NCBI RefSeq assembly: GCF_005047655.1
Contig: NZ_SUKF01000006.1
Span: 223,388-287,387, forward strand
DNA length: 64,000 nt
Source of the DNA: Sinimarinibacterium arenosum
GTDB taxonomy: Bacteria; Pseudomonadota; Gammaproteobacteria; Nevskiales; Nevskiaceae
Direction: 5' to 3'
Shown: one piece after another, positions 1 through 10,299 of the stretch
How the letters are laid out: the number at the start of each line of letters is the position of its first letter
Numbering within the stretch: the stretch's first letter is position 1
Program-made: the position numbers and the translations under genes
The notes under the pieces: model-generated
What the model was told of the DNA's origin: nothing
The model's database searches: none
Seen by the model: the letters and a program-made list of their open reading frames with translations, nothing else

Positions 1-1
1 T

Positions 2-2131
2 CTCGGTGCGCGCGCCGAGCGCGCCTTCGACACCCGCCTCGACGCCCTCGATGTTCCGGAGCTCGACGCCGCGGGCGATGCGCTGCGCGTCGAAGTCGTC
101 AGCGCACTGCGCGCCCAGGGCGTTGCGGCGGACACAATTGCACTGAGTGTGCGTGCCCAGCTGCGTTACGACAGCGCGGAATCCACGATCGCCGTGCCGC
201 TCGCGGACGCTGGCACGATGCGCGAGACATTCGAGACCCTGCACCGCGCGCAGTTCGGCTTCACCGACCCGCAACGGCCGGTGATCCTGCAGTCACTGAG
301 CGTCGATGCCCGCGGCGGCGGTGCGGACATGCCGCAAGCCGAAGCCGCTGCACAGTACCCGGCCGAACCGATCGAACAGGTCCGCGTGTGGTTCGCCGGT
401 GCCGATGGCACGCCACAGCCCGTGACGACCCCGCTGTACCGTCGTGAAGCACTGGCGCCGGCGCAATGCATCGACGGACCGGCACTTCTGCTGGAACCGC
501 ATAGCTGTGTGGTGGTCGAGCCCGGCTGGCAGGCCGTGCGCAGCGCCGGCGCGCTGCTGCTGGAACGCCGCACGGCCTTGCCGCAACACCACGCCGTGTC
601 CACCGCACGCGATCCGGTCTATCTGGAAATCTTTCATAACCGCTTCATGGCGATCGCCGGGCAGATGGGCGAAGCGCTTCGACGCACCGCGCGTTCGGTC
701 AACGTGCGTGAGCGCCTGGATTTTTCCTGCGCAGTGTTCGATGCCCACGGCCGTTTGGTCGCCAATGCGCCGCATATTCCGGTGCACCTGGGCTCGATGG
801 GCGTTTCGGTGCAGTCGCTGCTGCGCGAACACGGACACGAACTCGCGCTTGGCGATGCCTGGCTGATCAACGATCCGTATCGGGGCGGCACCCACCTGCC
901 CGACCTCACCGTGATCGCACCGCGCTTCGATGATCAGGGACGTCTGCGCCAGCTGGTCGCGGCGCGCGCGCACCATGCCGACGTCGGCGGCATCTCCCCC
1001 GGGTCGATGCCGGCGGACAGCCATCGCATTGACGAGGAAGGCATCCGCTTTGCCGGGCTGCGCATCGTCGCCGGCGGACAGCTGCTGGAACCGGCGATCC
1101 GCGCCGCGTTCGGCACCGGCCCGTGGCCGGCGCGACAGATCGACCACAACCTCGCCGACCTGCAGGCGCAGCTCGCCGCCGTACGCAGCGGCATCAACGA
1201 ACTGACACGACTCGATGCCGAATTCGGCAGCGACGTCGTTGATGCCTACCTGCAGCACATCTTCGATCACGCCGAGGCGGCAGTGCGCGCGCTGTTGCCG
1301 ACGCTGCAGAACGGAAACTGCTGCATCGAGATGGACGGCGGCCGCACGATCGCCGTCCGCGTGGAGCCCGCGGAGAATCAGCTGACGATCGATTTCAGCG
1401 GCACCAGCGCGCAGGACGACGGCAACTTCAACACCCCGCTCGCCGTCTCCCGCGCCGCCGTGCTGTACGTGCTGCGCCTGCTGCTCGCCAGCGAGATTCC
1501 GCTGAACGACGGCTGCCTGGTCCCGGTCACGCTCAACATCCCTGCCGGCAGCCTGCTGAATCCGCAGGAACCCGCCGCCGTGGTGGCCGGCAATGTCGAA
1601 ACCTCGCAATGCATCGTCGACGCGCTGCTCGGCGCCTTCGGCGCGCAGGCGGCCAGCCAGGGCACGATGAACAATCTGAGTTTCGGCAACGCCACGCATC
1701 AGTACTACGAAACGATCTGCGGCGGCGCAGGCGCCGGACCGGGCTATGCCGGCGCCCACGCGGTGCACACGCACATGACCAACTCGCGCATCACCGATGT
1801 CGAAATCCTGGAATCGCGCTTCCTGGTGCGGCTCGAACGCTTCGCCCTTCGCCATGACAGTGGCGGACAAGGCGCATGGCCCGGCGGTGACGGTGCGGTG
1901 CGCGAGCTGACATTTCTGGCACCGATGCAGGTCGGCATCCTGTCGAACCGGCGCGAACACGGGGCTCCGGGCCTCGCCGGCGGCGGCGACGGACTGCCCG
2001 GATGCAATGTACTGATCCGCAACGGACAGGAAACTCGTCTTGCTGCGTGCGCTCGCTTCGATGCGCATTCCGGCGACCGCCTGCGGATCGAAACGCCCGG
2101 CGGGGGTGCCTACGGCAGGCACCAGAGCTGA
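2..2131 (+). CDS. 5-oxoprolinase / hydantoinase A-B fusion, C-terminal part (5'-truncated by window)
   Basis: The frame is open at the left edge, so this is the last 709 residues of a larger protein. The first ~190 residues resemble the end of a HyuA/oxoprolinase A domain (LRYDSAES, then [15 protein letters not shown]). From about base 600 a HyuB domain begins ([20 protein letters not shown], then [32 protein letters not shown]). Fused A-B enzymes of about 1,200 residues hydrolyse 5-oxoproline or related cyclic amides using ATP in the cytoplasm; the exact substrate cannot be read from sequence. It ends in a TGA at 2129-2131 and stands apart from the next gene by about 160 bp. Confidence 0.9.
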   Translation, partial: LGARAERAFDTRLDALDVPELDAAGDALRVEVVSALRAQGVAADTIALSVRAQLRYDSAESTIAVPLADAGTMRETFETLHRAQFGFTDPQRPVILQSLSVDARGGGADMPQAEAAAQYPAEPIEQVRVWFAGADGTPQPVTTPLYRREALAPAQCIDGPALLLEPHSCVVVEPGWQAVRSAGALLLERRTALPQHHAVSTARDPVYLEIFHNRFMAIAGQMGEALRRTARSVNVRERLDFSCAVFDAHGRLVANAPHIPVHLGSMGVSVQSLLREHGHELALGDAWLINDPYRGGTHLPDLTVIAPRFDDQGRLRQLVAARAHHADVGGISPGSMPADSHRIDEEGIRFAGLRIVAGGQLLEPAIRAAFGTGPWPARQIDHNLADLQAQLAAVRSGINELTRLDAEFGSDVVDAYLQHIFDHAEAAVRALLPTLQNGNCCIEMDGGRTIAVRVEPAENQLTIDFSGTSAQDDGNFNTPLAVSRAAVLYVLRLLLASEIPLNDGCLVPVTLNIPAGSLLNPQEPAAVVAGNVETSQCIVDALLGAFGAQAASQGTMNNLSFGNATHQYYETICGGAGAGPGYAGAHAVHTHMTNSRITDVEILESRFLVRLERFALRHDSGGQGAWPGGDGAVRELTFLAPMQVGILSNRREHGAPGLAGGGDGLPGCNVLIRNGQETRLAACARFDAHSGDRLRIETPGGGAYGRHQS

Positions 2132-2289
2132 CACGCCGGCACGCGTGCGCCCGGAACAGCGGAAACCTCCTGTCGCGCAGGCACTGATTCATCTTTCGTT
2201 CAGTTTTCCCTCTGTTCTCGAAAGACTCGCCAACACGGCCTCAGGGCGTGTAAAAATCGGGCCATCAGGCAGCCGGAGGGTCCTGGCGC

Positions 2290-4410
2290 ATGGACGACAA
2301 GGTGTTCGCAGTCGACTCGGTGGATGCCCCCACCGAAGGTGGCGATTCGGTGGTTGTCCTGGTGGTCCACGAAGATCCCGGCATGCACACATGCATTCGC
2401 AATGCGATGGATCGCTCAGCCCCCCTGCCGGTTGACGTTCAACTGGTGTTCGCTACGCACCGACGCGCGGCCGCAGCGCAGCTGATCACGCATCCTCAGC
2501 CGGTGCTGATCCTCCTGAGCAATTCGGACGCGGAAAGCTTCGACCGAACCGGCCTGCTCGAACAGCTCCGCCGCACGCCCGAGCACGAACACGTGTTCAT
2601 CGCACTGTTCTGCACCGGCGTCGGCCGTAACACCCAGGCGAATACGCTGAATCTGATACAGCGATTCCGTATCAACGCGGTCATCGACTCATCGACCCTG
2701 TCCCCGGACTGCCTGACCGCCATCCTCACCACGGCGCTGCATAACCAGCACCTGTTGCGGCGATTGCAGGATTCCGAGCATCGGGCACGCCTCATCTTCG
2801 AAGGCGCAAACGATGGCATCTACGTGACCGACGAGGATTTCGTGATCCTCGACGCCAATCCCGCGGCAGCGGAAATCCTGGGGAGGTCGATCGACGAGCT
2901 GCGCGGAACCCACGTGCTGGCGCACCTCCCGACGACCCACGTCACCCGTCTGCCGGCCAAGATCCGCGCCTATCTTCGAGATGGCCATTTCGAGGAGGAT
3001 TTCCCGGTCGTGCGCAAGGACGGCAGTACACGTCTGTGTCGCATTTCGGGACGGCGCGTGACTTCAAAGGTTTTCGTCAACATCATGCATGACGTCACCC
3101 GCCAGCGTCGCGACGAAGCCATGATCCGGCGGATCGCCTTCACTGATCTGACCACCGGGCTCCCCAACTTCAGCGCGTTCGAACGGCACCTGGCCGACGC
3201 GATCGACGCTGCCCGCCGGCACTCACACACCGTCGCGGTACTGATCGTCCGGATCGGAAATTTTCGTGCGCTGAATGACACCGTCGGACACGACAACGGC
3301 AACCTGATGCTGCGTGCGATCGGGCAACGCATCCGTGATGCGCTGTTCAAAGACGATCTGGTCGCACGCCTGGGGGGCAGTCAGTTCGTCATCCTGATCC
3401 GGCGCCTGAATCATCCGGATGAAATCGAGAAAGTAACGAGCAAGCTTCAGGACGCGCTGCGCCAGCGATTCGAGATCGCTGAGCTGCCGATTTCCGCCCA
3501 GGCGTCGCTGGGATGCGCGTTGTTCCCTCAGGATGGCCTGTCACCCATGCCGCTGCTGCGCTGTGCCGACGTTGCACTCGGCCATGCGCGCCGGACACGT
3601 CAGGCTTATGTGAAATACAGCGCCGCAATCGATCCACACACACCGGAACGCCTGTCACTGGTACACGATCTCGAACGCGCACTGCACAACGGTGAGCTGC
3701 AGGTCTGGTATCAGCCCAAGATCGATCTGCGCGCGGATCGGGTCTTCGGCGCCGAGGCATTGCTACGCTGGACGCATCCGCGCAACGGCCCGATCGGCCC
3801 TGACGAATTCATCGCCGCTGCCGAGAACACGTCATTGATTGACGACATCACGGTCTGGGTCGCCGAGCAGGCGATTGCGCAGGTCCGGCAATGGCACAAC
3901 GCCGGACAGCGCCTGGAAGTCTGCATCAATCTCTCGCTGCACAACCTGCGCACGCCGGGCATGGCACACGAACTGGCGCAGCGCATCATCGCCGCCGGGC
4001 TGCCCGCAGGCAGCATCACCGTAGAGCTGACCGAATCGGCTGTGATGCAGGATCCGGAGCTGGTTCACCAGACATTGCGGAGGCTGCGGGACAACGGCGT
4101 CGGCGTCGCGCTGGATGATTTCGGCATCGGCCAGTCCTCCCTGGCCCATCTGATGCGGCTGCCGGTCAGTGAACTCAAGCTCGACAAGTCGTTCGTGATC
4201 GACCTGGCCTCGACGACCAACACCGTGATCGTACGCAACACCATCCGGCTCGCACACGATCTCGGGCTGCGCGTCACCGCGGAGGGCGTCGAAACCCGCG
4301 AAGCCCTGGCGCAACTGCGGCAGATGGGCTGCGATGCCGCACAAGGCTTTCTGTTCAGTCGCGCGATGCCGGCCGCCGAGTTCGATCGCTGGCTCGCGGC
4401 ACGCGACTGA
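2290..4410 (+). CDS. REC-like/PAS/degenerate GGDEF/EAL protein, probable c-di-GMP phosphodiesterase
   Basis: A 706-residue soluble signalling protein. Residues ~1-160 resemble a receiver fold. A PAS domain spans ~165-280 ([19 protein letters not shown]). A GGDEF domain (~285-445) carries LGGSQF instead of GG(D/E)EF, so cyclase activity is unlikely. The EAL domain (~455-700) keeps [31 protein letters not shown] and AEGVET, which are the metal and substrate residues, so c-di-GMP hydrolysis is the likely output. The degenerate GGDEF domain may bind GTP as a regulatory input. The start is supported by GGAGGG nine bases upstream. It is apparently monocistronic. Confidence 0.93.
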   Translation: MDDKVFAVDSVDAPTEGGDSVVVLVVHEDPGMHTCIRNAMDRSAPLPVDVQLVFATHRRAAAAQLITHPQPVLILLSNSDAESFDRTGLLEQLRRTPEHEHVFIALFCTGVGRNTQANTLNLIQRFRINAVIDSSTLSPDCLTAILTTALHNQHLLRRLQDSEHRARLIFEGANDGIYVTDEDFVILDANPAAAEILGRSIDELRGTHVLAHLPTTHVTRLPAKIRAYLRDGHFEEDFPVVRKDGSTRLCRISGRRVTSKVFVNIMHDVTRQRRDEAMIRRIAFTDLTTGLPNFSAFERHLADAIDAARRHSHTVAVLIVRIGNFRALNDTVGHDNGNLMLRAIGQRIRDALFKDDLVARLGGSQFVILIRRLNHPDEIEKVTSKLQDALRQRFEIAELPISAQASLGCALFPQDGLSPMPLLRCADVALGHARRTRQAYVKYSAAIDPHTPERLSLVHDLERALHNGELQVWYQPKIDLRADRVFGAEALLRWTHPRNGPIGPDEFIAAAENTSLIDDITVWVAEQAIAQVRQWHNAGQRLEVCINLSLHNLRTPGMAHELAQRIIAAGLPAGSITVELTESAVMQDPELVHQTLRRLRDNGVGVALDDFGIGQSSLAHLMRLPVSELKLDKSFVIDLASTTNTVIVRNTIRLAHDLGLRVTAEGVETREALAQLRQMGCDAAQGFLFSRAMPAAEFDRWLAARD

Positions 4411-4497
4411 CGCGGACTCCGATGTCCGGCACTGCAGCGTACGGAAGAACACGGCCGCTGCAGTACACTGGGGTGCCATACCCGATGATTGCGCCGC

Positions 4498-6945
4498 ATG
4501 TCGAGCTCTACCCCGCCGCCGCCCGCCGCAACCGCCTGGGACCGTGTCTGGCCCTGGTTCGATGCCGCGTTGGAACAGCCCGCGGAGATTCGCGACGCAT
4601 GGATCGCACAACATGCCATCGACCCGGAGCTGCTGAATTCGCTGCATGAACTGCTGCGCGGGCACGAAGCCGCCGAACGCGCGGACCAGGAGCGCAGCGC
4701 CGACACCTCCGCAACTGATCCGCTGCTACCGCCTGGGACGCGCATCGACGCCTGGCGCGTTGAACGCCTGATCGGCAGCGGCGGCATGGGCGAGGTCTAC
4801 GCAGTTCAGCGCGACGATGGCGCCTATGCCCAGCGCGCGGCGCTGAAACTGCTGACCCGCATCGACAGCCGCGAGGACACACGCCGCTTTGAACGCGAGC
4901 GCGGGATTCTGGCGCGACTGGAACATCCCGGCATCGCGCGCCTGCTCGACGGTGGCGTGCATCAGCAGCGCCCGTACGCGGTGCTTGAATTCGTCGAAGG
5001 CGTCAGCATCACGCAATTCGCCGCGCATCTGGATCTGCAGGCGCGCATCGGCCTGTTGCTGCAAGTCTGCGACGCCGTCGCCGCCGCGCATCGCAGCTTC
5101 ATCGTTCATCGCGATCTGAAGCCCGGCAATGTGCTGGTCAACTCGCAAGGTCAGATCAAGCTGCTGGACTTCGGCATCGCCAAGCTCACCGGTGCCGTCG
5201 ACGTCCGCACCGATCTGACCCAGGTGCTGGCACTGTCGCCGGACTATTGCGCGCCGGAACAACTCGAAAACGGGCCTATCACCACCGCGACCGACGTCTA
5301 CGCGCTCGGCGTCATGCTGTTCGAACTGTTGACCGGCACGCGTCCGTGGCCGGCGACCGGCACTGCGGTGACGCGTGCGATCGAACGCTTGCGCCAACCC
5401 GATGCACCCGCGCCCAGCCGTGTCGCCCCGGCAGCGCAGAGCCGTGCACTACGCGGGGATCTGGACGCCATCGTGCTCAAGGCGATGCGGCCCGACCCGG
5501 CAGCGCGTTACCCAACCGTCGAAGCCTTGAGCGATGATCTGCAGAACTATCTCTGCGGCCGACCGGTGCGCGCGCGCGGCAATGCGCGCAGCTACGTCAT
5601 GCTGCGAACCCTGCGCCGCTATCGCTGGTGGGCCACCGCGGGTGGCGCCGTCTTCGCCAGCCTCGCACTCGGTCTGGCCGGCGTGACCTGGCAAGCCCGC
5701 GAGGCGCGGCTCGAACGCGATATCGCCCGCGCCGAGGCCGACCGCGCCGACGCCGTGCGCCAATATCTCGTGTACATGTTCCGCACCGCGGGTGAGTCCG
5801 AATCCGAACAGCCGGTCACGGCCAAGGCCGTGCTCGACGATGCGACCAAGCGCTTGCAAGCCGAATACGCTGACGCGCCCGCGCGCGCGGCCGACATGAT
5901 GCAGGCACTCGGCGAGTTGTACTTCCTGATGAACGACTACGAGGGCGGCATTCCGCTGTTGCAGCGCATGCTCGAACTCGCCGACGACCAGACCGATCCG
6001 AACGTGCTGGCGCGTGTGCGTCTCGATCTGGGCCAGATGTATTACCGCAGCGGCGACGCCGACGCGGCCGAACCCTTGTTGCAGCAAGCGCAGACTTTCT
6101 GGAACCAGAACCCGCAGCGCTACCGCGGCGAGCTCGCCTCCAGTTTTCAACTGCAGGCACAGCTGCAGCGCGCGCGCGGCGATCTGGAGGGTGCGATCGC
6201 CACGCTGGAGTCGGCCGCTCCGCAGGTCGATGCGACGCTGGGCCGCGATCACCTCGAATCCGGCGTACTGCACAACAACCTGGGCCTGCTGTACTTCCAT
6301 GCCGGACGTCTCGACGATGCCGATCGTGAGTTCGCATACGCCTGGTCGGTGTGGGAAGCGCGCCGCAATACGCGCGGCGGCGACGCGCTCAACACCCTGA
6401 ACAACTGGGCGGCGGTGGCCAGCCGGCGCGGCGAGCTGGACCATGCCGAGAGGCTCTACCGCCAGGCGCTGGAAACCCGCCGCATGCTGCTGGCGCCGTC
6501 GGCCGCGTTAGCGGCGCTGCTGAGCAACTACGGCAAACTGATGCTGCAGAAGGGCGATCCAGGTGCCGCGCTGCCACTGCTCGAAGAGGCCGTGGAGCTG
6601 GCGCAGCGCTATGCCGGCGACAAGAGCCCGCATCTGATCGCCGCACTGAGTGGCCTTGGCGATGCCTATACGCGTATCGGCCGGCTCGATCAGGCCAATG
6701 CCACGCTGAACCGGGCGCAGGAACTCGCGCTCTCGGCAACCGGCCCGGCACATCCCCTGGCGCTGATGGTCGGCGTCGCACAAGTGCGTCTCGACGCGGC
6801 GCGCGGCGACACCGCCGCCGCCGCGACGCGACTGGATCAGGTCGAACAGGGATTTACCGCACTGGGTCCGGCCGGCCGGCCGTATGTTCAGCAGGTCCAG
6901 CAGCTGCGTAGCAGTCTGAATCTGCCGGACGCCGCCGGCATCTGA
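4498..6945 (+). CDS. Transmembrane Ser/Thr protein kinase with TPR sensor domain
   Basis: An 815-residue Hanks-type kinase. The kinase domain (~75-350) has the glycine loop (GSGGMGEVY), the catalytic loop HRDLKPGNVL and LLDFGIAKL (DFG). One membrane helix follows at ~380-400 (WWATAGGAVFASLALGLAG). The remaining ~400 residues are TPR-like repeats. I chose ATG 4498; an in-frame TTG at 4489 would add three residues. The gene runs convergently into an ECF-like sigma gene only 12 bp away. This pairing of a kinase-TPR protein with this sigma subgroup is recurrent in gammaproteobacteria, so the kinase may act in that sigma's pathway (inference). Confidence 0.93.
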   Translation: MSSSTPPPPAATAWDRVWPWFDAALEQPAEIRDAWIAQHAIDPELLNSLHELLRGHEAAERADQERSADTSATDPLLPPGTRIDAWRVERLIGSGGMGEVYAVQRDDGAYAQRAALKLLTRIDSREDTRRFERERGILARLEHPGIARLLDGGVHQQRPYAVLEFVEGVSITQFAAHLDLQARIGLLLQVCDAVAAAHRSFIVHRDLKPGNVLVNSQGQIKLLDFGIAKLTGAVDVRTDLTQVLALSPDYCAPEQLENGPITTATDVYALGVMLFELLTGTRPWPATGTAVTRAIERLRQPDAPAPSRVAPAAQSRALRGDLDAIVLKAMRPDPAARYPTVEALSDDLQNYLCGRPVRARGNARSYVMLRTLRRYRWWATAGGAVFASLALGLAGVTWQAREARLERDIARAEADRADAVRQYLVYMFRTAGESESEQPVTAKAVLDDATKRLQAEYADAPARAADMMQALGELYFLMNDYEGGIPLLQRMLELADDQTDPNVLARVRLDLGQMYYRSGDADAAEPLLQQAQTFWNQNPQRYRGELASSFQLQAQLQRARGDLEGAIATLESAAPQVDATLGRDHLESGVLHNNLGLLYFHAGRLDDADREFAYAWSVWEARRNTRGGDALNTLNNWAAVASRRGELDHAERLYRQALETRRMLLAPSAALAALLSNYGKLMLQKGDPGAALPLLEEAVELAQRYAGDKSPHLIAALSGLGDAYTRIGRLDQANATLNRAQELALSATGPAHPLALMVGVAQVRLDAARGDTAAAATRLDQVEQGFTALGPAGRPYVQQVQQLRSSLNLPDAAGI

Positions 6946-6957
6946 GCCGCCGCCGAA

Positions 6958-7500
6958 CTAGATCGATCCACCCAGTTGCTGGTAAAGCCAGGCGCGGGCA
7001 CGCAGCCAGTCGCGCTGCACCGTGCGTGCGGTCACACCCAGCGCACCGGCAGTCTCGTCGTCGGTGTAACCACCGAAGTAGCGACACTCCACCACCTGCG
7101 CCAGGCGTGGATCGATCTGCGCCAGTTGCTGCAGGGCCTCGTCCAGAGCCAGCACCGAATCGTCGCTTTGCACCACACCCAGCTCGCCACCGTCGACATC
7201 GTCCAGCGACAGCATCGCCTGACCTTCACCGCGGCGCTGGGTCAGCCGTGAGCGCGCGTCATCGACCAGCACCTGACGCATCGCCAGCGCCGACGCCCGC
7301 AGGAAATGGGCGCGATCGTTCCAGCGCGGCGTCCGGCACAGCTTCAGGTAGGCCTCGTGAATCAGGGCGGTGGTCTGCAGCGTATCGTCCGCCGGAGCGC
7401 CAAAACGCACCCGCCGTGCCAGGCGATGCAGGTCGGCGTAATACAGCGGCACCAGATCGGCGGCAGCTGCGGCGTCGGATTCGATCGTTGCATCGCTCAT
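6958..7500 (-). CDS. ECF-like RNA polymerase sigma factor (Sigma70_ECF / TIGR02999 type)
   Basis: A 180-residue sigma factor. Region 2 is visible (LYYADLHRLARRVR, ALIHEAYLKL, DRAHFLRASALAMRQVLVDD), and region 4 as ECRYFGGYTDDETAGALGV followed by TVQRDWLRARAWL. The ALIHEAYLKL and VLVDDAR signatures are typical of the subgroup that sits next to Ser/Thr kinase genes rather than classical anti-sigma factors. No anti-sigma gene lies beside it. The promoter must lie between 7501 and 7619, a region shared with the divergent secreted-protein gene. Confidence 0.9.
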   Translation of the reverse strand: MSDATIESDAAAAADLVPLYYADLHRLARRVRFGAPADDTLQTTALIHEAYLKLCRTPRWNDRAHFLRASALAMRQVLVDDARSRLTQRRGEGQAMLSLDDVDGGELGVVQSDDSVLALDEALQQLAQIDPRLAQVVECRYFGGYTDDETAGALGVTARTVQRDWLRARAWLYQQLGGSI

Positions 7501-7619
7501 GTCGCGATTATCAACGCAATCCCGTTATAAGAGGAGTGAGCCAAGTCGCATCTGCACGCAAGCTTCTGCCTTAAAGTGTGCGCGATCCCGGTATTCAACA
7601 AATCCTAAGGAGAGTTGTC

Positions 7620-8507
7620 ATGCGCGCTGTGATTGGAATCCTGATGTTGTCGAGTCTGCCGCTGTCGGCCTGGGCCGGCGGTACCGCGGTGCTGCGCAGC
7701 AGTGCCGAGGGCCGCACCACGGAAATGCAGGTCGAGTATCTCGGTGATCGCACCCGTTTCAACGTCCAGGGCCAGGGCGACACCTATATGGTCATGCGTG
7801 ACGGCAAGGCCTACGCGGTCACTCAGGGCATGGTCATGGACCTGTCCGGCATGGCCAAGATGATGGGCAACCAGATGCAGGCCAACCCTGGCAGCATGGC
7901 GTCCAACGTCGACCGCTACATGGGCATGCACGCAACCGGCCGCAGCGAGACGGTCGCCGGCATCCGCGGCGATGTCTATGTCGTCGAATATGCCGACGAA
8001 AACGGGCAGAAACATGCCGACGAGGTCGTGCTGTCCACCGACAAGCGCGCCTGGGAGTTCAGCCAGGCGATGATGAAAATGGGCCGCAGCATGGCGCGTT
8101 CCGCGGGCGTGCAGGAACGTGCCGGCGAAGCCGAACTGTGGGAGACCTTCAACAACAAGCGCGCCGGCGTGCTGCGCTATGGCACGCAGATGCAGGTCGT
8201 CAGTCTCAGCGGCAGCGATCCGGCCAGTTCCCGCTTTGACCTGCCCTCGGCCCCGACGCAGATGCCGAACCTGGGCGCGCTGCTGGGCGGCGCCGGCGCG
8301 GGCGCCTCGGCATCCGGCAACGCGAATGCCGGAGGCGCGGCCGCCAATGGTGGCGGCACCGTCGATCTGGACGCTTTTCTCGGTGGCAAGGCGCAGCGCC
8401 AGCAGGATCGCGTCGAACAGCGCACCGACCAGGAAATCGACAACGCGACCGACAAGGCCGTCGACAAGGCGCTGGACAAGGCTTTGAACAAGCTGTTCGG
8501 CGGCTGA
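7620..8507 (+). CDS. Secreted protein of unknown function
   Basis: 295 residues with a clear signal peptide (RAVIGILMLSSLPLSAWAGG, cleaved after AWA). The mature part is beta-rich and methionine-rich (GMVMDLSGMAKMMGNQMQ), followed by a Gly/Ala linker near 215-245 and a charged C-terminal helix with repeated DKA units (DKAVDKALDKALNKL), probably amphipathic. The start at 7620 has an AAGGAGAG ribosome-binding site. It resembles periplasmic DUF4412-like proteins in general form, but I do not recognise it firmly. It is followed after 55 bp by another small secreted protein, possibly in the same transcript. Confidence 0.75.
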   Translation: MRAVIGILMLSSLPLSAWAGGTAVLRSSAEGRTTEMQVEYLGDRTRFNVQGQGDTYMVMRDGKAYAVTQGMVMDLSGMAKMMGNQMQANPGSMASNVDRYMGMHATGRSETVAGIRGDVYVVEYADENGQKHADEVVLSTDKRAWEFSQAMMKMGRSMARSAGVQERAGEAELWETFNNKRAGVLRYGTQMQVVSLSGSDPASSRFDLPSAPTQMPNLGALLGGAGAGASASGNANAGGAAANGGGTVDLDAFLGGKAQRQQDRVEQRTDQEIDNATDKAVDKALDKALNKLFGG

Positions 8508-8562
8508 TTTAGCGTGTAGCTTGCGCAGAGACTGACGCCGCCCCGGCACACGGAGTCCAAAA

Positions 8563-8838
8563 ATGTCCCGACAATTACAGATCGCAAGCCTGTTGCTGGT
8601 CGCCGTCTGGCTGCTTCCGGCGCAGGCCGCGGATGAGCCGGTTCTGGAAAAGGACGGGATCATCCATGCCGAGCCCGGTGAACGGCTCTATCTGGGCAGT
8701 GGCGGCGTCAGCCTCGAAGCCGGACAGACCGTGCGGATTCAGGATCCGCACAACGCCAGCGAATTCCGCATGGCCAAGGTGCTGCATACCGTCGGCAAGG
8801 ACAAGGTGATCGTCGAACTGCTGCCGACCACACCCTGA
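8563..8838 (+). CDS. Small secreted protein of unknown function
   Basis: 91 residues with a signal peptide (QIASLLLVAVWLLPAQAAD). The ~70-residue mature part is short and charged (LYLGSGGVSLEAGQTVRIQD). No motif is recognised. It ends 13 bp before the convergent thioredoxin-like gene. It probably follows the upstream secreted protein in one transcript, since the gap is 55 bp and no terminator is visible. Confidence 0.65.
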   Translation: MSRQLQIASLLLVAVWLLPAQAADEPVLEKDGIIHAEPGERLYLGSGGVSLEAGQTVRIQDPHNASEFRMAKVLHTVGKDKVIVELLPTTP

Positions 8839-8851
8839 TCGCTGAGGCCGC

Positions 8852-9436
8852 TCAGCCCGGCGTTTCCGCCAGCAACACTTCGAGATCACGTTCGACGGCC
8901 CGCGCCTGCGGGTCGTCGACGTGGGTTTCGCCGACGTATAGCGCGCGCACGCGGCCGCGTCGGTCGATAAGGTAGTACGCCGGCCAGTAGCGGTTGCCGA
9001 TCGCGTGCCAATAGACAAATCCATTGTCCAGCATGATCGGATGCTGCAGGCCGAACTCGGTCACCTTGGTGACGACGCGCTCACGATCCTTCTCGTGATC
9101 GAATTCTGGCGTATGGATGCCGACAATCTGCAGACCGCGATCGGCATAGCGCTGCTCGATCGACTTGAGCCACGGAAACGAGCGGTAGCAGTTCCAGCAA
9201 TCGAAGGTCCAGAAATCCAGCAGCACCACGCGACCGCGCAGATCTTCCCAACGCAGCGGGGCAGCGTTGATCCAGCCCGCTGCCGTGGTCTGCGTAAACG
9301 CCGGCGGACGGTAGCGCGTGCCCTGCGTGTCCAGTGCCAGCACCGTATCCGCGTATGCCGGCAGGGCGGCGGTGACAGCCCCCAGCACCAGCCCGCCAAG
9401 CACACGCCGTCGCTGCCGATCGGCCGTCTCAGGCAT
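8852..9436 (-). CDS. Periplasmic thioredoxin-like (redoxin/TlpA family) protein
   Basis: 194 residues. The N-terminus has a Tat-like leader (RQRRRVLGGLVLGAVTAALP) ending in PAYA. A thioredoxin fold follows, with WTFDCWNCYRSFPWL giving a CWNC active site and a cis-Pro region near NRYWPAYYLID. It likely reduces or exchanges disulfides in the periplasm. Its 5' end overlaps the 3' end of msrA by 8 bp, so the two are probably co-transcribed, which fits a shared role in repairing oxidised proteins. The GPSF/CWNC-type family also includes the C-terminal domain of DipZ proteins. Confidence 0.87.
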   Translation of the reverse strand: MPETADRQRRRVLGGLVLGAVTAALPAYADTVLALDTQGTRYRPPAFTQTTAAGWINAAPLRWEDLRGRVVLLDFWTFDCWNCYRSFPWLKSIEQRYADRGLQIVGIHTPEFDHEKDRERVVTKVTEFGLQHPIMLDNGFVYWHAIGNRYWPAYYLIDRRGRVRALYVGETHVDDPQARAVERDLEVLLAETPG

Positions 9437-10079
9437 CGGGCTTGAGCTGATCCGCGTAGTAGTGCTTCAGCTTCTCGACTTTGGGCGCAGCCACCGCCTG
9501 GATATATGGCTGGCCCGGATTGCGCTTGGCGTAGTCCTGGTGATACGCCTCGGCCTCGAAGAACGCATCCAGGGGTTCGAGTGCGGTCACGATCGGCGCG
9601 TTGTAGGCGCCCGCGGCATCGAGCTGGCGAATGTAGGCCTGGGCGACGGCCTTCTGCGCCTCATCGGCATAGAAGATCGCCGAGCGGTACTGACGGCCAC
9701 GGTCATTCCCCTGGCGGTCGAGCTGTGTCGGATCATGCGCCACCGAAAAGAACACTTTCAGGATGCGACCAAGACTGATGCGGCGCGCATCGTAGACCAC
9801 CTTGACCACTTCCGCGTGATTGGTGGCCCCGCTGCATACGGTTTCGTAGCGCGCCTTGTCGGCGCTGTCGCCGGCGTAGCCGGACACCACATCGCGCACC
9901 CCATCGAGCGCGCGGAACACCGCCTCGACGCACCAGAAACAGCCGCCGCCCAGAACCACACTCTGCTCGGAAGGATCGGCCCCGAGATCCTGCGCCGGAT
10001 CGGGAAACTCGGCCGGCGTCAGCGGATGATCCTGACCGCGTGATGAACTGAATAGATTCACAGCTGACTCCCAAATCAC
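9429..10079 (-). CDS. msrA: Peptide methionine (S)-S-oxide reductase MsrA
   Basis: 216 residues. The active-site motif GGGCFWCVEAVF and the signature GYAGDSADKARYETVCSG identify MsrA, as do NHAEVVKVVYD and HDPTQLDRQGNDRGRQYRS. It reduces methionine-S-sulfoxide in proteins using thioredoxin. The start at 10079 gives a ~35-residue extension before the catalytic motif without an obvious signal peptide, so it is probably cytoplasmic. It is the first gene of a two-gene unit with the downstream redoxin. Confidence 0.96.
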   Translation of the reverse strand: MIWESAVNLFSSSRGQDHPLTPAEFPDPAQDLGADPSEQSVVLGGGCFWCVEAVFRALDGVRDVVSGYAGDSADKARYETVCSGATNHAEVVKVVYDARRISLGRILKVFFSVAHDPTQLDRQGNDRGRQYRSAIFYADEAQKAVAQAYIRQLDAAGAYNAPIVTALEPLDAFFEAEAYHQDYAKRNPGQPYIQAVAAPKVEKLKHYYADQLKPDA

Positions 10080-10299
10080 TGAGATCGCGTCACCGTCCGG
10101 CGAAGATCGCGGGCGATGGTCCGAAACAGCTTACCGCAGCGCCGCACTGCGAGCGGCCCAATCCGTCGCTTCCAGTCGCTCCTCGATTACGCGAAACAGT
10201 GATGCACAGATGCTCTGCGGCGGTGTGCCGATACAATCCAGCCGACACTCCGGCCGCTGCGTTGGAGCACCCCAAGAATCCGAATGGCTTGCAACAGCA

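Noticed and set aside
293-2134. 613-codon open frame on the minus strand opposite the oxoprolinase gene
   Set aside because: A GC-rich shadow frame: the plus strand carries clear HyuA/HyuB motifs, while this frame gives Arg/Val/Asp-rich sequence without any motif. Many similar long antisense frames in the window were left out for the same reason.
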